DNA from: Stenocarpella maydis
Lineage: Eukaryota; Ascomycota; Sordariomycetes; Diaporthales; Diaporthaceae
Reading direction: 5' to 3'
Length of the DNA: 64,000 bases
Assembly (NCBI GenBank): GCA_002270565.1
Contig: NQMI01000009.1
Location: 602,420-666,419 of the forward strand
The notes beneath the pieces are model-generated. The model was not told where the DNA came from. It did no database searches and was given only the letters and a program-made list of their open reading frames with translations. The position numbers were made by a program, and so were the translations under genes. Below, one piece after another: positions 12,960-23,459 of this stretch. The stretch's first letter is position 1; every line of letters starts with the position of its first letter.

Positions 12960-13576
12960 TTATTCTGGCGGTAATAGGATAAAGGAAGAAGATTCATCTT
13001 AGCACCTGTATTTAGCAGGGCTGGGAGGATCTTATGGCTCTCTGAAGTGATCCTAATGTTTAGGTAGGCGGATCTGCAGCAACTATGGTTTACTATATTA
13101 GTAGTTTGAGATGATATTAAATTTACCTTATACCTGATGATATGTGTCTAATTAGAGCTCGAGCATTGCTTATGTCTAATTTTGGATAAAGCAGAGACTA
13201 TACTGAGTTCTGGACCTGTGGCTTGAGGCATATCCCTATCTGGGACTGGCTTGAAAGGCCACTTATTAAGAGAGGTATTGTTCCTGCGAGTAAGGAGCTC
13301 TCTGATTAGAATAGCATTGGTCTCACTAAGCGCGAGAATATCCGAAATCGGCATTTTGATTGAGGTGGCGAGGATGGCGTCCATGGCCTTGGCTTTAGGG
13401 GTCTGGGGGATCAGGGGTCCTTGTTTGGGCTTAGCTTTAGTTGACTTTTTGGTCTTGCTCGGACTGATTGGATCACCCTTCATTTTACTTTTCCCCTCCC
13501 TAGCTATGGTGGAAGTCCCTTGCTGCATTTCTGGTATTACCTCCTCTTTATCAGAAATCATTCTTTGGTTCCCCAA
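12960..13576 (-). pseudogene. Gag-protease junction of gypsy copy 2
   Basis: The minus-strand ORF 13148-13576 (142 codons) is Lys/Ser/Pro-rich. Just below it the protease motif ALLNTGAKMNLLP can be read at about 12990-13030. The catalytic Asp of the DTGA motif is Asn here too, so the loss of that residue is shared with copy 1 or arose twice by the same transition. The protein is truncated by the internal deletion at about 12640. Confidence 0.55.
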
Positions 13577-14084
13577 GAGATATATTGCCCTTAAGTTCGG
13601 GGTGGCTGGCGATTAGAGACTGATATATCTGAACGTAAGGTAAGCTCGTTCTTCCTTTTTGAAGTAAAAATTTTAGACGGCCTCTGGTAAACTTCTTAAT
13701 GCTATAATATTCCATATCCCTATAGAAAGCTATGGCTATAGGATTGAGCTGATTAGACCTGCCTTTGTAAATATCCTCTTAAGAGCTGAGGAATAGCAAG
13801 GTCTAAAGGGCAGCGTTTCTAAAGGGCATTGAAGGTATGATAGGCTGAGAAGTTGCCTGAATAGGTGGTATAGGAGCATAATGCTCCTGATTAGAGGTCC
13901 CAGATGGGGTGGGGGCAGGTTCCTGAGGAGACTGGCGTTCTTGAGGTGGACCTTTCTTTGATGAGAGCCCCCTTGCCTTATCTATATCCTGCTCCCTTCC
14001 CCTAGAGGGAGAACCTCTAGTGGATGGGGGAGTAGAATGAACATCCCCTATTAGAAAAACAGAAAACATAGGTCCTGATCTGTC

Positions 14085-14440
14085 CCTTGCTGTGATAACG
14101 GAGGCGAATGTTTCTCTGCACTAGTGCTGCGGCTGAAGAGGCGAGGTGCGAGTGCTGTCCGAGATTGTTGAATGTTTTTTTACAACAAGCGTGTTTAGGA
14201 GAAGTGAAGGTGTAAGTGCTGTTCGGGGTCTGCAGAGATGCGTACAGGACAGGTTAGGTCCTGATCACTCCCTTGCGATAACAGTGAAGTCGAATGTTTC
14301 TTAATACTAAAGGTCCTTTAGGAGAGGCGAGATGCGAGTGCTGTCTGAAGGTGTTGAATGTTTCTCTATACCAGGCGTGTTTGGAAGAAACAAGGGTGTA
14401 AGTGCTATCTGAAGTTTACTGAGATGCGTATAGGAATAAC
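14085..14440. repeat. Leader tandem repeat of gypsy copy 2
   Basis: The unit is the counterpart of 6610-6975. The phrases gaatgtttctct, gaggcgagatgcgagtgctgt and gatgcgtacagga recur about 180-200 bp apart. The lower mutation load makes the duplication easier to see here. Confidence 0.55.
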
Positions 14441-15772
14441 CAGGTATGATCAGAGTGAAAGGTATTAGTGTAGAAGGTTACATTAAGTATCATGAAGTCT
14501 TGCTGTGGGCGAAGGCGGGAGCTACTCGACCGCTAATCTTATAGGAGAGGACAATATAGATACCTGGAATACCCTTATGCTGCTGATGCTAGCTATCCTG
14601 ACTGCGGGGGGGTGCTAATAATAGCGGAAGCTCCAAGCTTATTAATTAGAAGGATAGCGGTTGGTAGGGCAGGAACCTCTTCGACTCCCTGTAGAAGCAC
14701 GTAACATTTAGCACCGCTATCGCCCGACCTAATATTGTATGATATTAGATGATATCTCGGATGTGGTGTTTAATAGGGTAACTAGATGTTATAATGATAA
14801 CTTGAAAGGGAAAACTGAAGAGGGGCCTGATTGGTTAAACCGGGGCTTTATTACACCTAGTTTACCCATATTAGGGAATTAGCGTGCTGAACCTTTGGGT
14901 GCCATATCTGAGGGTAAGAGAGTTTCGGGTGATGTAGGCGGTTGGGATCTACTAAATCTTCTTGATATTAGTCCTTTATGTCCCTTCTAAGGAAATGAGC
15001 CCTAATTAGATGCTATTAAATTCAATCGGAATGAATTTCTGAGGCCCGAGGATACAAATCCCTCAGTAGCTTTTCTAGGAATATATGGCTAGGCTAGAGG
15101 TCTTGTACTTTACTACTGAATTGGGTACGCCGGGAGGGGGTCTAAGATATAGCTGAGGTGATGGAGTTAGCTTGGTATAGAGATTAGACTAGCCTTGCAT
15201 ATACCTGCTCCTATTGCTATTGGGTTAACTGTGGGCGACTCAGGAGGGTAAATCTGGCCTTTGCATGATAGCAAAATCCTTTATTAAGAGTGAGAGGGTG
15301 CTGTAGCTCTGATTAGAATTAAATGGTATTAGAAGTGTGGAGATTTACTCCCCCTAAGTGGCTGATAACCTTATAAATAAAATAGGGAATCCAGGCTTAA
15401 AAGCTGAGGAACTTTATAATGGCTGAAGAAACCTTGTTGGCTGAAGAAACCCATGTTTGATTTATGGGGTAGATACTAGTGAAAACGGGCCCAAAAGGGG
15501 AGAGCGAGAGGATAAAACCTCTATATATATAAAAAGGCATACGTTCTGTTAGAGCCCTGATTAAGCAACCACCCCAAGAGGAGTGTGGAAGGCAAGAAGA
15601 GGAGCCCCTGATGTGATAGGAGAGTTATGAGGGGAATAGAGGGTGCTAAAAAGGAGAGGCAGAAAAAGAGGGCATAAGAAATAGTTTCACAGTATACACG
15701 TATATATCTGACAGATATAAATTCATAGGGTATAAAAAGATTGATTCTCTAGGACTAGAAATTTCTCAAAAG

Positions 15773-17005
15773 NTGCAGGTACCTAAAATCGCCAGTTGTT
15801 ACTAAATTAGTGAATAAAGAACAGCTATTTACTATATATACTATAGAACTAGTATTATATAGTAGGGCAGTAGGCCTATTAGGCCTAGAAGGCTTAGGGC
15901 CCTTCTTGGGGGGCCCTTTTGATTGTAAACCCCTATAGCAGAGCTTATAGGGGCTTTCTAAGGCTATAGACGAGCTATCTGAATCACTAGCCTTATCACC
16001 TAAAGAATAGCTCTTGCTAGGAGCTAATTCTTCATCCTTATAGGCTGAATAGCTTAAAGCATAGGCGTAGTCCCCTGAATTTTCAGGGGGCTTCCCATTA
16101 GGCGGTTTAGGCTCTATGGATTTTTTCTTGCTATTAAAGCCCTTAGATCCCTTATTAGGCTTATTTTCTTCAGCCTTTTTAGGGTTCTGCCCTTTATTTC
16201 TAGTCTTTTTAGGCCTTTTAGAGCTTAAAGACTGATTTTTAGGCCCCTAAGGGCCTAAAGGAGGTTTCTATTCCTCCTTAGCAACCTAATAGGATGCTAA
16301 AGACGGATTTCTAGTCTCTTCTAGTATATCCACTATAAGGAACTATAGATTTAGCCTATTAGTAGGCTGGCCTATAGCTTTTAGTATATGGATAGTTCCT
16401 TTGAGCCGCTCTGCCCACTGTAGAAATGCTCTTTCCAAGGAGCCTAGGTACTGATTTATCAGGTTAGTTGGCTCTATTTGGGCCCTAGCAAGGTATAGCC
16501 TAGAGATTAGGCTATTAAACCAAGCGTTAAATTTTACTAGGTTTATACCAGAAGCATATTTTAGGGAGTAAAATTCCCTATATAGCGAATCTCTTTATAG
16601 ACCTATAGAATGAGAATACTAGTCCTTTAGTAGCTTATAGGCTTCTATAGGGCCTGAGATCCAAGTAATAGCAGCCTGTAGGCTTGAAGATAGGCTATCT
16701 CTTAAGAGCATTAAGAGAATAGCCTGATCACTATCACTTAGGCTATTAGCTATAGAAGGGTCTGCNGGCTGGGGCGCCTGCTGGGCTACTAGGGCCGATA
16801 GGCCCTGAATAGCAGTAGCTAATTCCCCTAGCGTACCTTGAAGGGTATTGCTAGTGGCTACTTGCTGAGCTAATAGCTCTTGTACAGACTCTAAACGGGT
16901 GTTTAGGTCTAAAATCTGCTGATTTTGCAGATCTAGGCGCTCTGCTAGAGCCCTATTCCCCCGGGAATTAGGGGTAGTCCCCTCTGCAGGGGCACTAGAA
17001 GCCAT
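15773..17005 (-). pseudogene. Ty1/copia Gag and protease start, RIP-damaged
   Basis: The minus-strand ORF begins MASSAPAEGTTPNSRGN at 17005 and has a coiled-coil-like segment (LDLQNQQILDLNTRLESVQE). It then reads in near-continuous frame to about 15780 with scattered stops. The middle contains KFNAWFNSLISRLYLARAQI, typical of copia Gag (UBN2-like). Near 15800-15860 the phrase LYNTSSIVYIVNS resembles the copia protease motif LxDTGSTxHIxN with Asp and Gly lost. An N at 16766 marks a join where about 45 residues present in the second copy are missing. The 3' part of pol is cut off at N 15772. Confidence 0.7.
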
Positions 17006-17227
17006 ATTGGCTGTTGAGGAAGACTAAATACACCTAGAGAATAGGTATATAAGGGGCAGAATATTGCTAGAAAGTGTGATTCGTAGCAACCCAATAGTAT
17101 AGTCGTATATTTCCTCAGTGCCTATTCCGTAGAAATCCTAGGCGTGACCCTCTGACGTGTAGTCTCTGAAGTGAAACTTTCCCTCGTACAAAATTGCTAG
17201 CGTTTGAGCTGCAATTGTGAGAAATGG

Positions 17228-17281
17228 TGTCCGTGGCACAATGTGCGCTGAGGGTCGTGGGTTCAAATCACCCAGCGAGCA
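17228..17281 (+). other. tRNA-like remnant with B-box, copy 1
   Basis: The stretch contains TGGCACAATGTGCGC, like a D-arm/A-box, and GGGTTCAAATCACCC, like a T-arm/B-box (consensus GGTTCRANTCC), ending AGCGAGCA. The anticodon arm is absent and the T-stem has mismatches, so it is not a functional tRNA. It lies in the leader between the copia primer-binding site and gag, on the opposite strand. It may be a tRNA-derived insertion. Confidence 0.4.
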
Positions 17282-17431
17282 ACTTTTGCTCTTTTTGCAG
17301 TTGTTTCTGAGCGTTGCAGGCCCAAACCAGCGATGTTTTGGCTGGTCCGCTAATCAGTGCAAATAGCGCTGTAGCGTACAGATAGGTAGGCTTGTTTAAG
17401 GCCTAAATTCAATGTTGTTTCAGGGCGCTGA

Positions 17432-17454
17432 CTGCTAGAGCCGGGCTCATAACC
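17432..17454 (-). promoter_or_regulatory. Copia primer-binding site, copy 1 (half-tRNA type)
   Basis: The plus strand reads gggctcataacc, which equals the anticodon arm of initiator tRNA-Met (anticodon CAU). The element's sense strand is therefore complementary to it. It directly abuts the LTR end at 17457. Drosophila copia is known to be primed by a half-molecule of initiator tRNA cut in the anticodon loop. The same mechanism is inferred here from this match and its position. Confidence 0.6.
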
Positions 17455-17456
17455 TC

Positions 17457-17991
17457 TGATGAATTTGTGCTATAGAATAGCATTCAGTTCAGCGTGTGTG
17501 TGTTTCGGCAGGGTCGCAGTATGGTGCTCTGAGGCGAATTGGGACGATTGACAATGGTCTGGACAACTTTGTATTGAATTAAGTTGGGCTTCTGTAAGCC
17601 CTCCTTATATACCCTCCGACGTCGTCTCACCCCTGGGCACGCTGCGGTCGGCTCTGGTGCAAATTTGCAAATGCCGGAAAATTCGCCCTTCCAACACACC
17701 ATCTTTGGTTCCAAGCAGCCAGCCAACCATAGCCCTAGCAATGCCCAAATTAAGTACATACAAACTTCAGAAATCAGGCTATCCAATGCACTAAGTCATA
17801 TACTTTTTGGGTAAGAAATAAGGGTAATGCAGAGGTCTGAATTAAGGTGCAAATGCAGGCCAAAATAATCGACTCACGGCCACCAAACTCATCTTGCGTC
17901 ACGCACGCACTGGGCGTACTTAGCGAAAATCGCCTGACTCGCAAGTCTAGGGTAACTCCTTGCTAGGAAGTCTAGGGTAACTCCTTACAAC
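17457..17991 (-). repeat. Copia LTR 1, truncated at N 17992
   Basis: On the minus strand this ends TTCATCA, followed by the primer-binding site. It carries a TATA-like GGGTATATAAGG at about 17603-17616, in the right direction to transcribe gag. Its outer part contains the 25-27 bp repeat gtctagggtaactcctt twice before the sequence is cut by an N. A 100-codon ORF within it (17484-17786) is regarded as non-coding LTR sequence. It is nearly identical to 18788-19383. Confidence 0.7.
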
Positions 17992-17992
17992 N

Positions 17993-18337
17993 AGGCCCCT
18001 GATCAGGGCCCGTAGGCCCTGTAGAAGGACTTTCGACATCCATAGGCTCCGAGGGAGCCGTCTGGGGCACTTGAGGCGCTGGAGGCGCCGGAGGCGCAGG
18101 CTGGGGCGCCTGCTGGGCTACTAGGGCCGATAGGCCCTGAATAGCAGTAGCTAATTCCCCTAGCGTACCTTGAAGGGTATTGCTAGTGGCTACTTGCTGA
18201 GCTAATAGCTCTTGTACAGACTCTAAACGGGTGTTTAGGTCTAAAATCTGCTGATTTTGCAGATCTAGGCGCTCTGCTAGAGCCCTATTCCCCCGGGAAT
18301 TAGGGGTAGTCCCCTCTGCAGGGGCACTAGAAGCCAT
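17993..18337 (-). pseudogene. Copia Gag N-terminal fragment, second copy
   Basis: This repeats the first 79 residues of the 17005 Gag. It then continues into a Pro/Ala-rich stretch (PAPPAPPAPQVPQTAPSEP) that copy 1 lacks because of the N at 16766, and is cut at N 17992. The start Met is at 18337. The two copies are nearly identical here, arguing for recent duplication or for an assembly artefact. Confidence 0.65.
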
Positions 18338-18558
18338 ATTGGCTGTTGAGGAAGACTAAATACACCTAGAGAATAGGTATATAAGGGGCAGAATATTGCT
18401 AGAAAGTGTGATTCGTAGCAACCCAATAGTATAGTCGTATATTTCCTCAGTGCCTATTCCGTAGAAATCCTAGGCGTGACCCTCTGACCTGTAGTCTCTC
18501 AAGTGAAACTTTCCCTCGTACAAAATGCTAGCGTTGGAGCTGCAATTGTGAGAAATGG

Positions 18559-18612
18559 TGTCCGTGGCACAATGTGCGCTGAGGGTCGTGGGTTCAAATC
18601 ACCCAGCGAGCA
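18559..18612 (+). other. tRNA-like remnant with B-box, copy 2
   Basis: Identical to 17228-17281 and in the same place relative to gag. It is therefore part of the element's leader rather than an independent insertion in each copy. Confidence 0.4.
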
Positions 18613-18762
18613 ACTTTTGCTCTTTTTGCAGTTGTTTCTGAGCGTTGCAGGCCCAAACCAGCGATGTTTTGGCTGGTCCGCTAATCAGTGCAAATAGCGC
18701 TGTAGCGTACAGATAGGTAGGCTTGTTTAAGGCCTAAATTCAATGTTGTTTCAGGGCGCTGA

Positions 18763-18785
18763 CTGCTAGAGCCGGGCTCATAACC
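18763..18785 (-). promoter_or_regulatory. Copia primer-binding site, copy 2
   Basis: Same sequence as 17432-17454 and immediately next to LTR 2. It again matches the initiator tRNA-Met anticodon arm. Confidence 0.6.
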
Positions 18786-18787
18786 TC

Positions 18788-19383
18788 TGATGAATTTGTG
18801 CTATAAAATAGCATTCAGTTCAGCGTGTGTGTGTTTCGGCAGGGTCGCAGTATGGTGCTCTGAGGCGAATTGGGACGATTGACAATGGTCTGGACAACTT
18901 TGTATTGAATTAAGTTGGGCTTCTGTAAGCCCTCCTTATATACCCTCCGACGTCGTCTCACCCCTGGGCACGCTGCGGTCGGCTCTGGTGCAAATTTGCA
19001 AATGCCGGAAAATTCGCCCTTCCAACACACCATCTTTGGTTCCAAGCAACCAGCCAACCATAGCCCTAGCAATACCCAAATTAAGTACATATAAACTTCA
19101 GAAATCAAGCTATCCAATGCACTAAGTCATATACTTTTTGGGTAAGAAATAAGGGTAATGCAGAGGTCTGAATTAAGGTGCAAATGCAGGCCAAAATAAT
19201 CGACTCACGGCCACCAAACTCATCTTGCGTCACGCACGCACTGGGCGTACTTAGCGAAAATCGCCTGACTCGCAAGTCTAGGGTAACTCCTTGCTAGGAA
19301 GTCTAGGGTAACTCCTTACAACGAAGTCTAGGGTAACTCCTTGCACGGAGTACCAACGCCCTGCTGAGCGGTTCCGTTTAACA
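18788..19383 (-). repeat. Copia LTR 2, complete (about 596 bp)
   Basis: On the minus strand the repeat runs from TGTTAAACGG to TTCATCA, a TG...CA LTR, followed by the primer-binding site. It contains the TATA-like element (about 18934-18947) and three copies of the 25-27 bp repeat gtctagggtaactcctt at 19275-19345. With gag at 18337 it forms a normal 5' LTR-PBS-leader-gag order. N positions follow at 19384-19385. Confidence 0.75.
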
Positions 19384-19387
19384 NNTC

Positions 19388-19979
19388 TGATGAATTTGTG
19401 CTATAGAATAGCATTCAGTTCAGCGTGTGTTTCGGCAGGGTCGCAGTGTGGTGCTCTGAGGCGAATTGGGACGATTGACAATGGTCTGGACAACTTTGTA
19501 TTGAATTAAGTTGGGCTTCTGTAAGCCCTCCTTATATACCCTCCGACGTCGTCTCACCCCTGGGCACGCTGCGGTCGGCTCTGGTGCAAATTTGCAAATG
19601 CCGGAAAATTCGCCCTTCCAACACACCATCTTTGGTTCCAAGCAACCAGCCAACCATAGCCCTAGCAATACCCAAATTAAGTACATATAAACTTCGGAAA
19701 TCAAGCTATCCAATGCACTAGGTCATATACTTTTTGGGTAAGAAATAAGGGTAATGCAGAGGTCTGAATTAAGGTGCAAATGCAGGCCAAAATAATCGAC
19801 TCACGGCCACCAAACTCATCTTGCGTCACGCACGCACTGGGCGTACTTAGCGAAAATCGCCTGACTCGCAAGTCTAGGGTAACTCCTTGCTAGGAAGTCT
19901 AGGGTAACTCCTTACAACGAAGTCTAGGGTAACTCGTTGCACGGAGTACCAACGCCCTGCTGAGCGGTTCCGTTTAACA
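19388..19979 (-). repeat. Copia LTR 3, complete (about 592 bp), solo or from a separate copy
   Basis: Nearly identical to LTR 2, differing by a 4-bp loss in a GT run and a few substitutions. Its ends are the same (TGTTAAACGG and TTCATCA on the minus strand) and it carries the same triple short repeat at about 19868-19942. There is no gag beside it. The left side abuts two N positions, so whether it is a solo LTR cannot be decided. Confidence 0.7.
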
Positions 19980-20220
19980 TATAGTAATAACTATATCCTT
20001 ATATATTCTAACTCTTTTATTATCTTATAAGGGTGGCTTGCTAGGCTTGTAGCTAGAGGTTGCAAGTATTGCGAGCCGGGTTTGCTAGGCTTGATTAGCT
20101 TAATACTAAGCGCTGCAAGAGTCGTCAGCCCAACCATAACCCTAGGAAGGATGTGCGTCACTAGTCCATTAGGGGTGCTTTTTGCGGTAATCATCAGCCG
20201 ATGGATGCGGGTTCATAACA
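19980..20220 (-). repeat. Possible LTR fragment of another copia-like element
   Basis: The minus strand begins TGTTATGAACCCGCATCC at 20219 and has a TATA-like TATATAAGG near 20000. This is consistent with the start and promoter of a second LTR type into which LTR 3 inserted. Only one end is visible. Composition is more balanced than the AT-rich stretch that follows. Confidence 0.3.
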
Positions 20221-21520
20221 CTATACCTCAATTATATGCTACCTCTGCGCCACTCTGCTAACATAAACCCTACAGGTTACCTACTGAACCCCATAAAGGT
20301 TTAGTGTGATCATTACATTTTACTTAATTAACTAGCTATAACCCTATTTTTCTCTATCCAAAACAAATGTTTACTATCATAAATACCTCTCCTTAAGCCT
20401 TATAATAATAATAAAGGAATCTTTATTTAGCTATAATTATTAATATATTATAGGCGTTAAGAAGGTATAGATATTCCTAAAAACCTGTTTAAGTAAGCTA
20501 AATATAGCTATATTTAGAAGTTATAAAATATATATTATATATACTAATAAGAAAACTATACAAATTTTATATAAGAAGCATTTTTATATAAAGTCTATAA
20601 TAGTATAGGTATAGTAGCTATTTATTACTAATAAATGCTACTTATTTTCGTTAATTAGGGCTATTTAAGGGTTAAGGACCTTCCTTAGCTATATAATAGC
20701 TATTTCTTCCTCTATCCACTCCTTCTTTATAGCTATAAATTACCAGCCTTCAAGATCTTTAAGAGCTATAAGAAACTATTATTAATATATACTTTTCCAT
20801 TTAAAAATAATTAATAAGACTAGTACCGTCCCCTAAGCATTAATATACTTGAAGAAGGAAGTTTATACTTAGAGATTATAATTTAATTAAGTAATTAGGC
20901 TTCCCTTTATATAGCTAAAGATAAAGGCTTGCTCTAAGTAAGCCCCTATAATTCCCCCCTTATTAGCATTCTAATTCTTAGCTAGTTTAATAAACTTAAT
21001 AATAGATGGCTAGAGGAAGTTAAACTAAGACTTAATATTCTCCTATTAGCTGCTTAAATCCTTAAGGCTTTAATATATTAATTCTTCCTTAATTAGAGCT
21101 CCAGGTAATAAGAAAGGTAGCTCCTAAGCTAAGTCCTTCTAAGGGGAGGGTAGTCTTTATTTGGGAAGGCTAAGCAAGCTGCTAAACCCTATAGATTATA
21201 TTGGGTAAGGGCATGCCCTAAATAACTCCGATTTATTATAAATAGAGCCAATAAATCTTTCTAATAGTTAGAAAGAAGCCTCTAAGGTAGGGTAGCTTTT
21301 TGCTAGCTTGATTTACTATTAAGCTAATCAAATAGTATAGCATAAGGGATATACCAGGTCTTGGAGGCCCGCCTAATAAATATACTATCCTTAATTATAA
21401 TAATAGTATTATGAACTTCTGCTTTTAAGTATTACTTTATAATTATCTAATTAACATATGTATAAAGTTTGGTAAGAAGAAAAAATCCCTTATTAAGATA
21501 TTTAAGTTTTCCTAGAGGGT
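20221..21520. repeat. AT-rich RIP-like debris, no gene recognised
   Basis: No ORF of note. TA-rich sequence has many TAA/TAG in all frames, like the relics on the left. I could not assign a transposon family. Composition changes abruptly to GC-rich at about 21520-21590. Confidence 0.5.
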
Positions 21521-21625
21521 GGGTACAGACACGTTCATACGCGTACGCAGTTGTGGGGCGGCCGGAAGGGGGGCCCGGCCGGAAGCCGGGGCGACGATGT
21601 TAACTATTGCAATGTGATGTCTTAT

Positions 21626-23459
21626 CTACAGCAGTTCAACACAGTCAATAGAAATTCCGCCACTCAGAAATTTCGATCCCGTACTACCCGTCACAACATT
21701 GATTGTTAGAACCTGCCAGTCTCTGGCAGATGCTAGCCAGGCTGTCGCCGGTACAGTGTATTCCAGGACTGCATTGTTGCCTCGGTATGTTCCGACCGTA
21801 AGGGACCTAGTCGACGCCTGGGTAGTTGGAGCAGGGATCTTGCTAGTCCAGCTGTTTACCCTGATCTGAGGGCGGCCACCGATGTAGGCCTCCGTGATCC
21901 CAACCCGGACGGTGTGGGCCTGGGTGAGCTGCTCGGCGTTTAGACGAAAATATATCACATGGCCATTGTTGACGTCTTGCCAGATGTATGAGGGGAAACT
22001 TGACACTGGTGTGGTACCGACAATGAAGTTGCCCACGTCCCACGAAGCGATCCGGCTGTCAGATGGGTGCATATAAGTCGGCTTCCACGGTGTATTTTCA
22101 AAATTCAGGAAGCCGGCTGGTGTTCCGTCCCAGTCGCCAATGCGCCAGATGACTGTCTTGTCGCTGGGGTCGGCTAGAGCAATGGTATGGAGCGCTGTCT
22201 TGCCTCCTGCAGTAATTGTCACGCTTCCGTTATAGACTTCTAGTTCGTCCTTGTAGACGGTCAGGGTGTACGTCCCGGACAATGCCTTTGTGATCTGCCA
22301 AGCACCGCCAGACGAGGCTGCAATGGTCCAATACTGGGCGTTGGAATTGGACAGGCCCACGGTATATGTACGGCCACTCTTCATGTTAGACAGGCCTACG
22401 CCAGCCACAGAGCCCCTGCCGGAGGCAGGAACCCAGCCATCGATGCCAAGGGTGTCGAACCAACCCCAGTCAGCGTTCCTGGCATAAAGTGCGGTGTTGG
22501 GCTTCGATCCGTCCGTGAACGACAGGACTGAGGGGCCTTGCAGGCCAAAACGCTCATGATCTGTGTGGCCCATGTTGTAGTAGTAGATGTCATAGAGGTC
22601 CTCGCCGCCGGAGTCCGCACGCCGTTGAAGGCTGCGGAAGAAGGGGCCACCGGAGGCCTTCTCATGATTCGATCGGATCATATACACACCAACACCTGGC
22701 TTAGACACTCCGACGTAGTCGACTGGTCGGTCGCTGTTAGCTCAAAGTCGATACGAATGCGAACAAAGTGGGTGTTCACATACAGTCCTTGACGCGGCCG
22801 TACAAGCCTCCGTTGTAATGCTTCGACCAAGTTGTTCCATCGCTGAGGCCCGTGATGTCCGAGGCCTCTATGAACGAAGAGCCATCCGGGTAGTAGTCCG
22901 AGTCGCCGCTGCTTGATCCATCTGTGTTATAAGAGAAGCTACCGCCTTTCATACGAACAATGTATCGGTGGACCGTCACCGAGGTATCAGCCTTGTTCGT
23001 AAATATATAGACATTATCGTTCTTGTATCTGACGAAAAGGTAGTGCTTGAGAGTTCCATATGTGACCGACACCTTGATGATGTAGGCGGGGCTAGAGAAT
23101 TGCTGGATGGTGACCGTGCTGGGCCCAAGTCCAGACTCAACCTGGGTGTTCTTCCCACCGTAGCCGTTGTATTCGACACCCTGAATAAAAATTTTATCAG
23201 ATCATGCCCGGAATACGGTTTTTTTCTTTCTTTCTTTTTTTTAAAAAAAAAGCTGAAATGGACTGGTTGTTTCAAGACCGCCGCATGTGCCAGGACTCAC
23301 CTTGTATTTCATAGAGGTGATGTCGCCATTGGTCTTGCTGACCTGGATGACAAGGTTCGCTCCCGAGTCGATGGTCCAGTACGTTCCCTGGTCTGTGTAG
23401 CCGAATGCCGCGAACGCAGTTGAGGCCAAAAGTGACCAGCAGAGAGCAAGGAGAAGCAT
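21626..23459 (-). CDS. Secreted rhamnogalacturonan lyase, polysaccharide lyase family 4
   Basis: Model: exons 23459-23301, 23180-22784, 22722-21626 (550 aa), with introns 23181-23300 and 22723-22783. Both have GT-AG ends, and the second has a GAGCTAAC branch site. Residues 1-17 form a signal peptide (MLLLALCWSLLASTAFA). The rest follows the PL4 layout: an N-terminal beta-sandwich (about 18-270), an fnIII-like domain (about 275-350) and a C-terminal jelly-roll ending near 550. The splice restores KDFDYVGVSKPGVGV, then RSNHEKASGGPFFR. By comparison with the Aspergillus enzyme, Lys173 (WSKHYNG) and His238 (NMGHTDHE) are likely catalytic. It would cleave the rhamnogalacturonan I backbone of pectin outside the cell by beta-elimination. 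Intron 1 carries a T/A-rich tract at 23220-23250. Confidence 0.9.

Larger units (their letters stand above)
12107..15771 (-). mobile_element. Ty3/gypsy retrotransposon relic, copy 2, internally deleted
   Basis: This is the same element as 1-8335, in the same orientation, with fewer transitions. Collinear blocks are: 12107-12570 with 1-480; 12572-12640 with about 3508-3570; 12645-13560 with about 3831-4745; 13562-13798 with about 4982-5215; and 13800-15771 with about 6356-8335. Most of pol (RT, RNase H, integrase) and central gag are therefore missing. The copy ends at an N (15772), so its right boundary is an assembly edge. The retained ORFs 13148-13576 and 13803-14069 are gag-side fragments. 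Confidence 0.85.

Noticed and set aside
17228..17281. Functional tRNA gene
   Set aside because: No anticodon arm and mismatched T and acceptor stems.
19275..19345. CRISPR-like array
   Set aside because: Short direct repeats without spacers of equal length, inside an LTR of a eukaryotic genome.
17484..19713. A ~100-codon ORF (MDSLISEV...) repeated three times
   Set aside because: It lies inside the copia LTR copies across the TATA and R region. Repetition reflects the LTR, not a gene.
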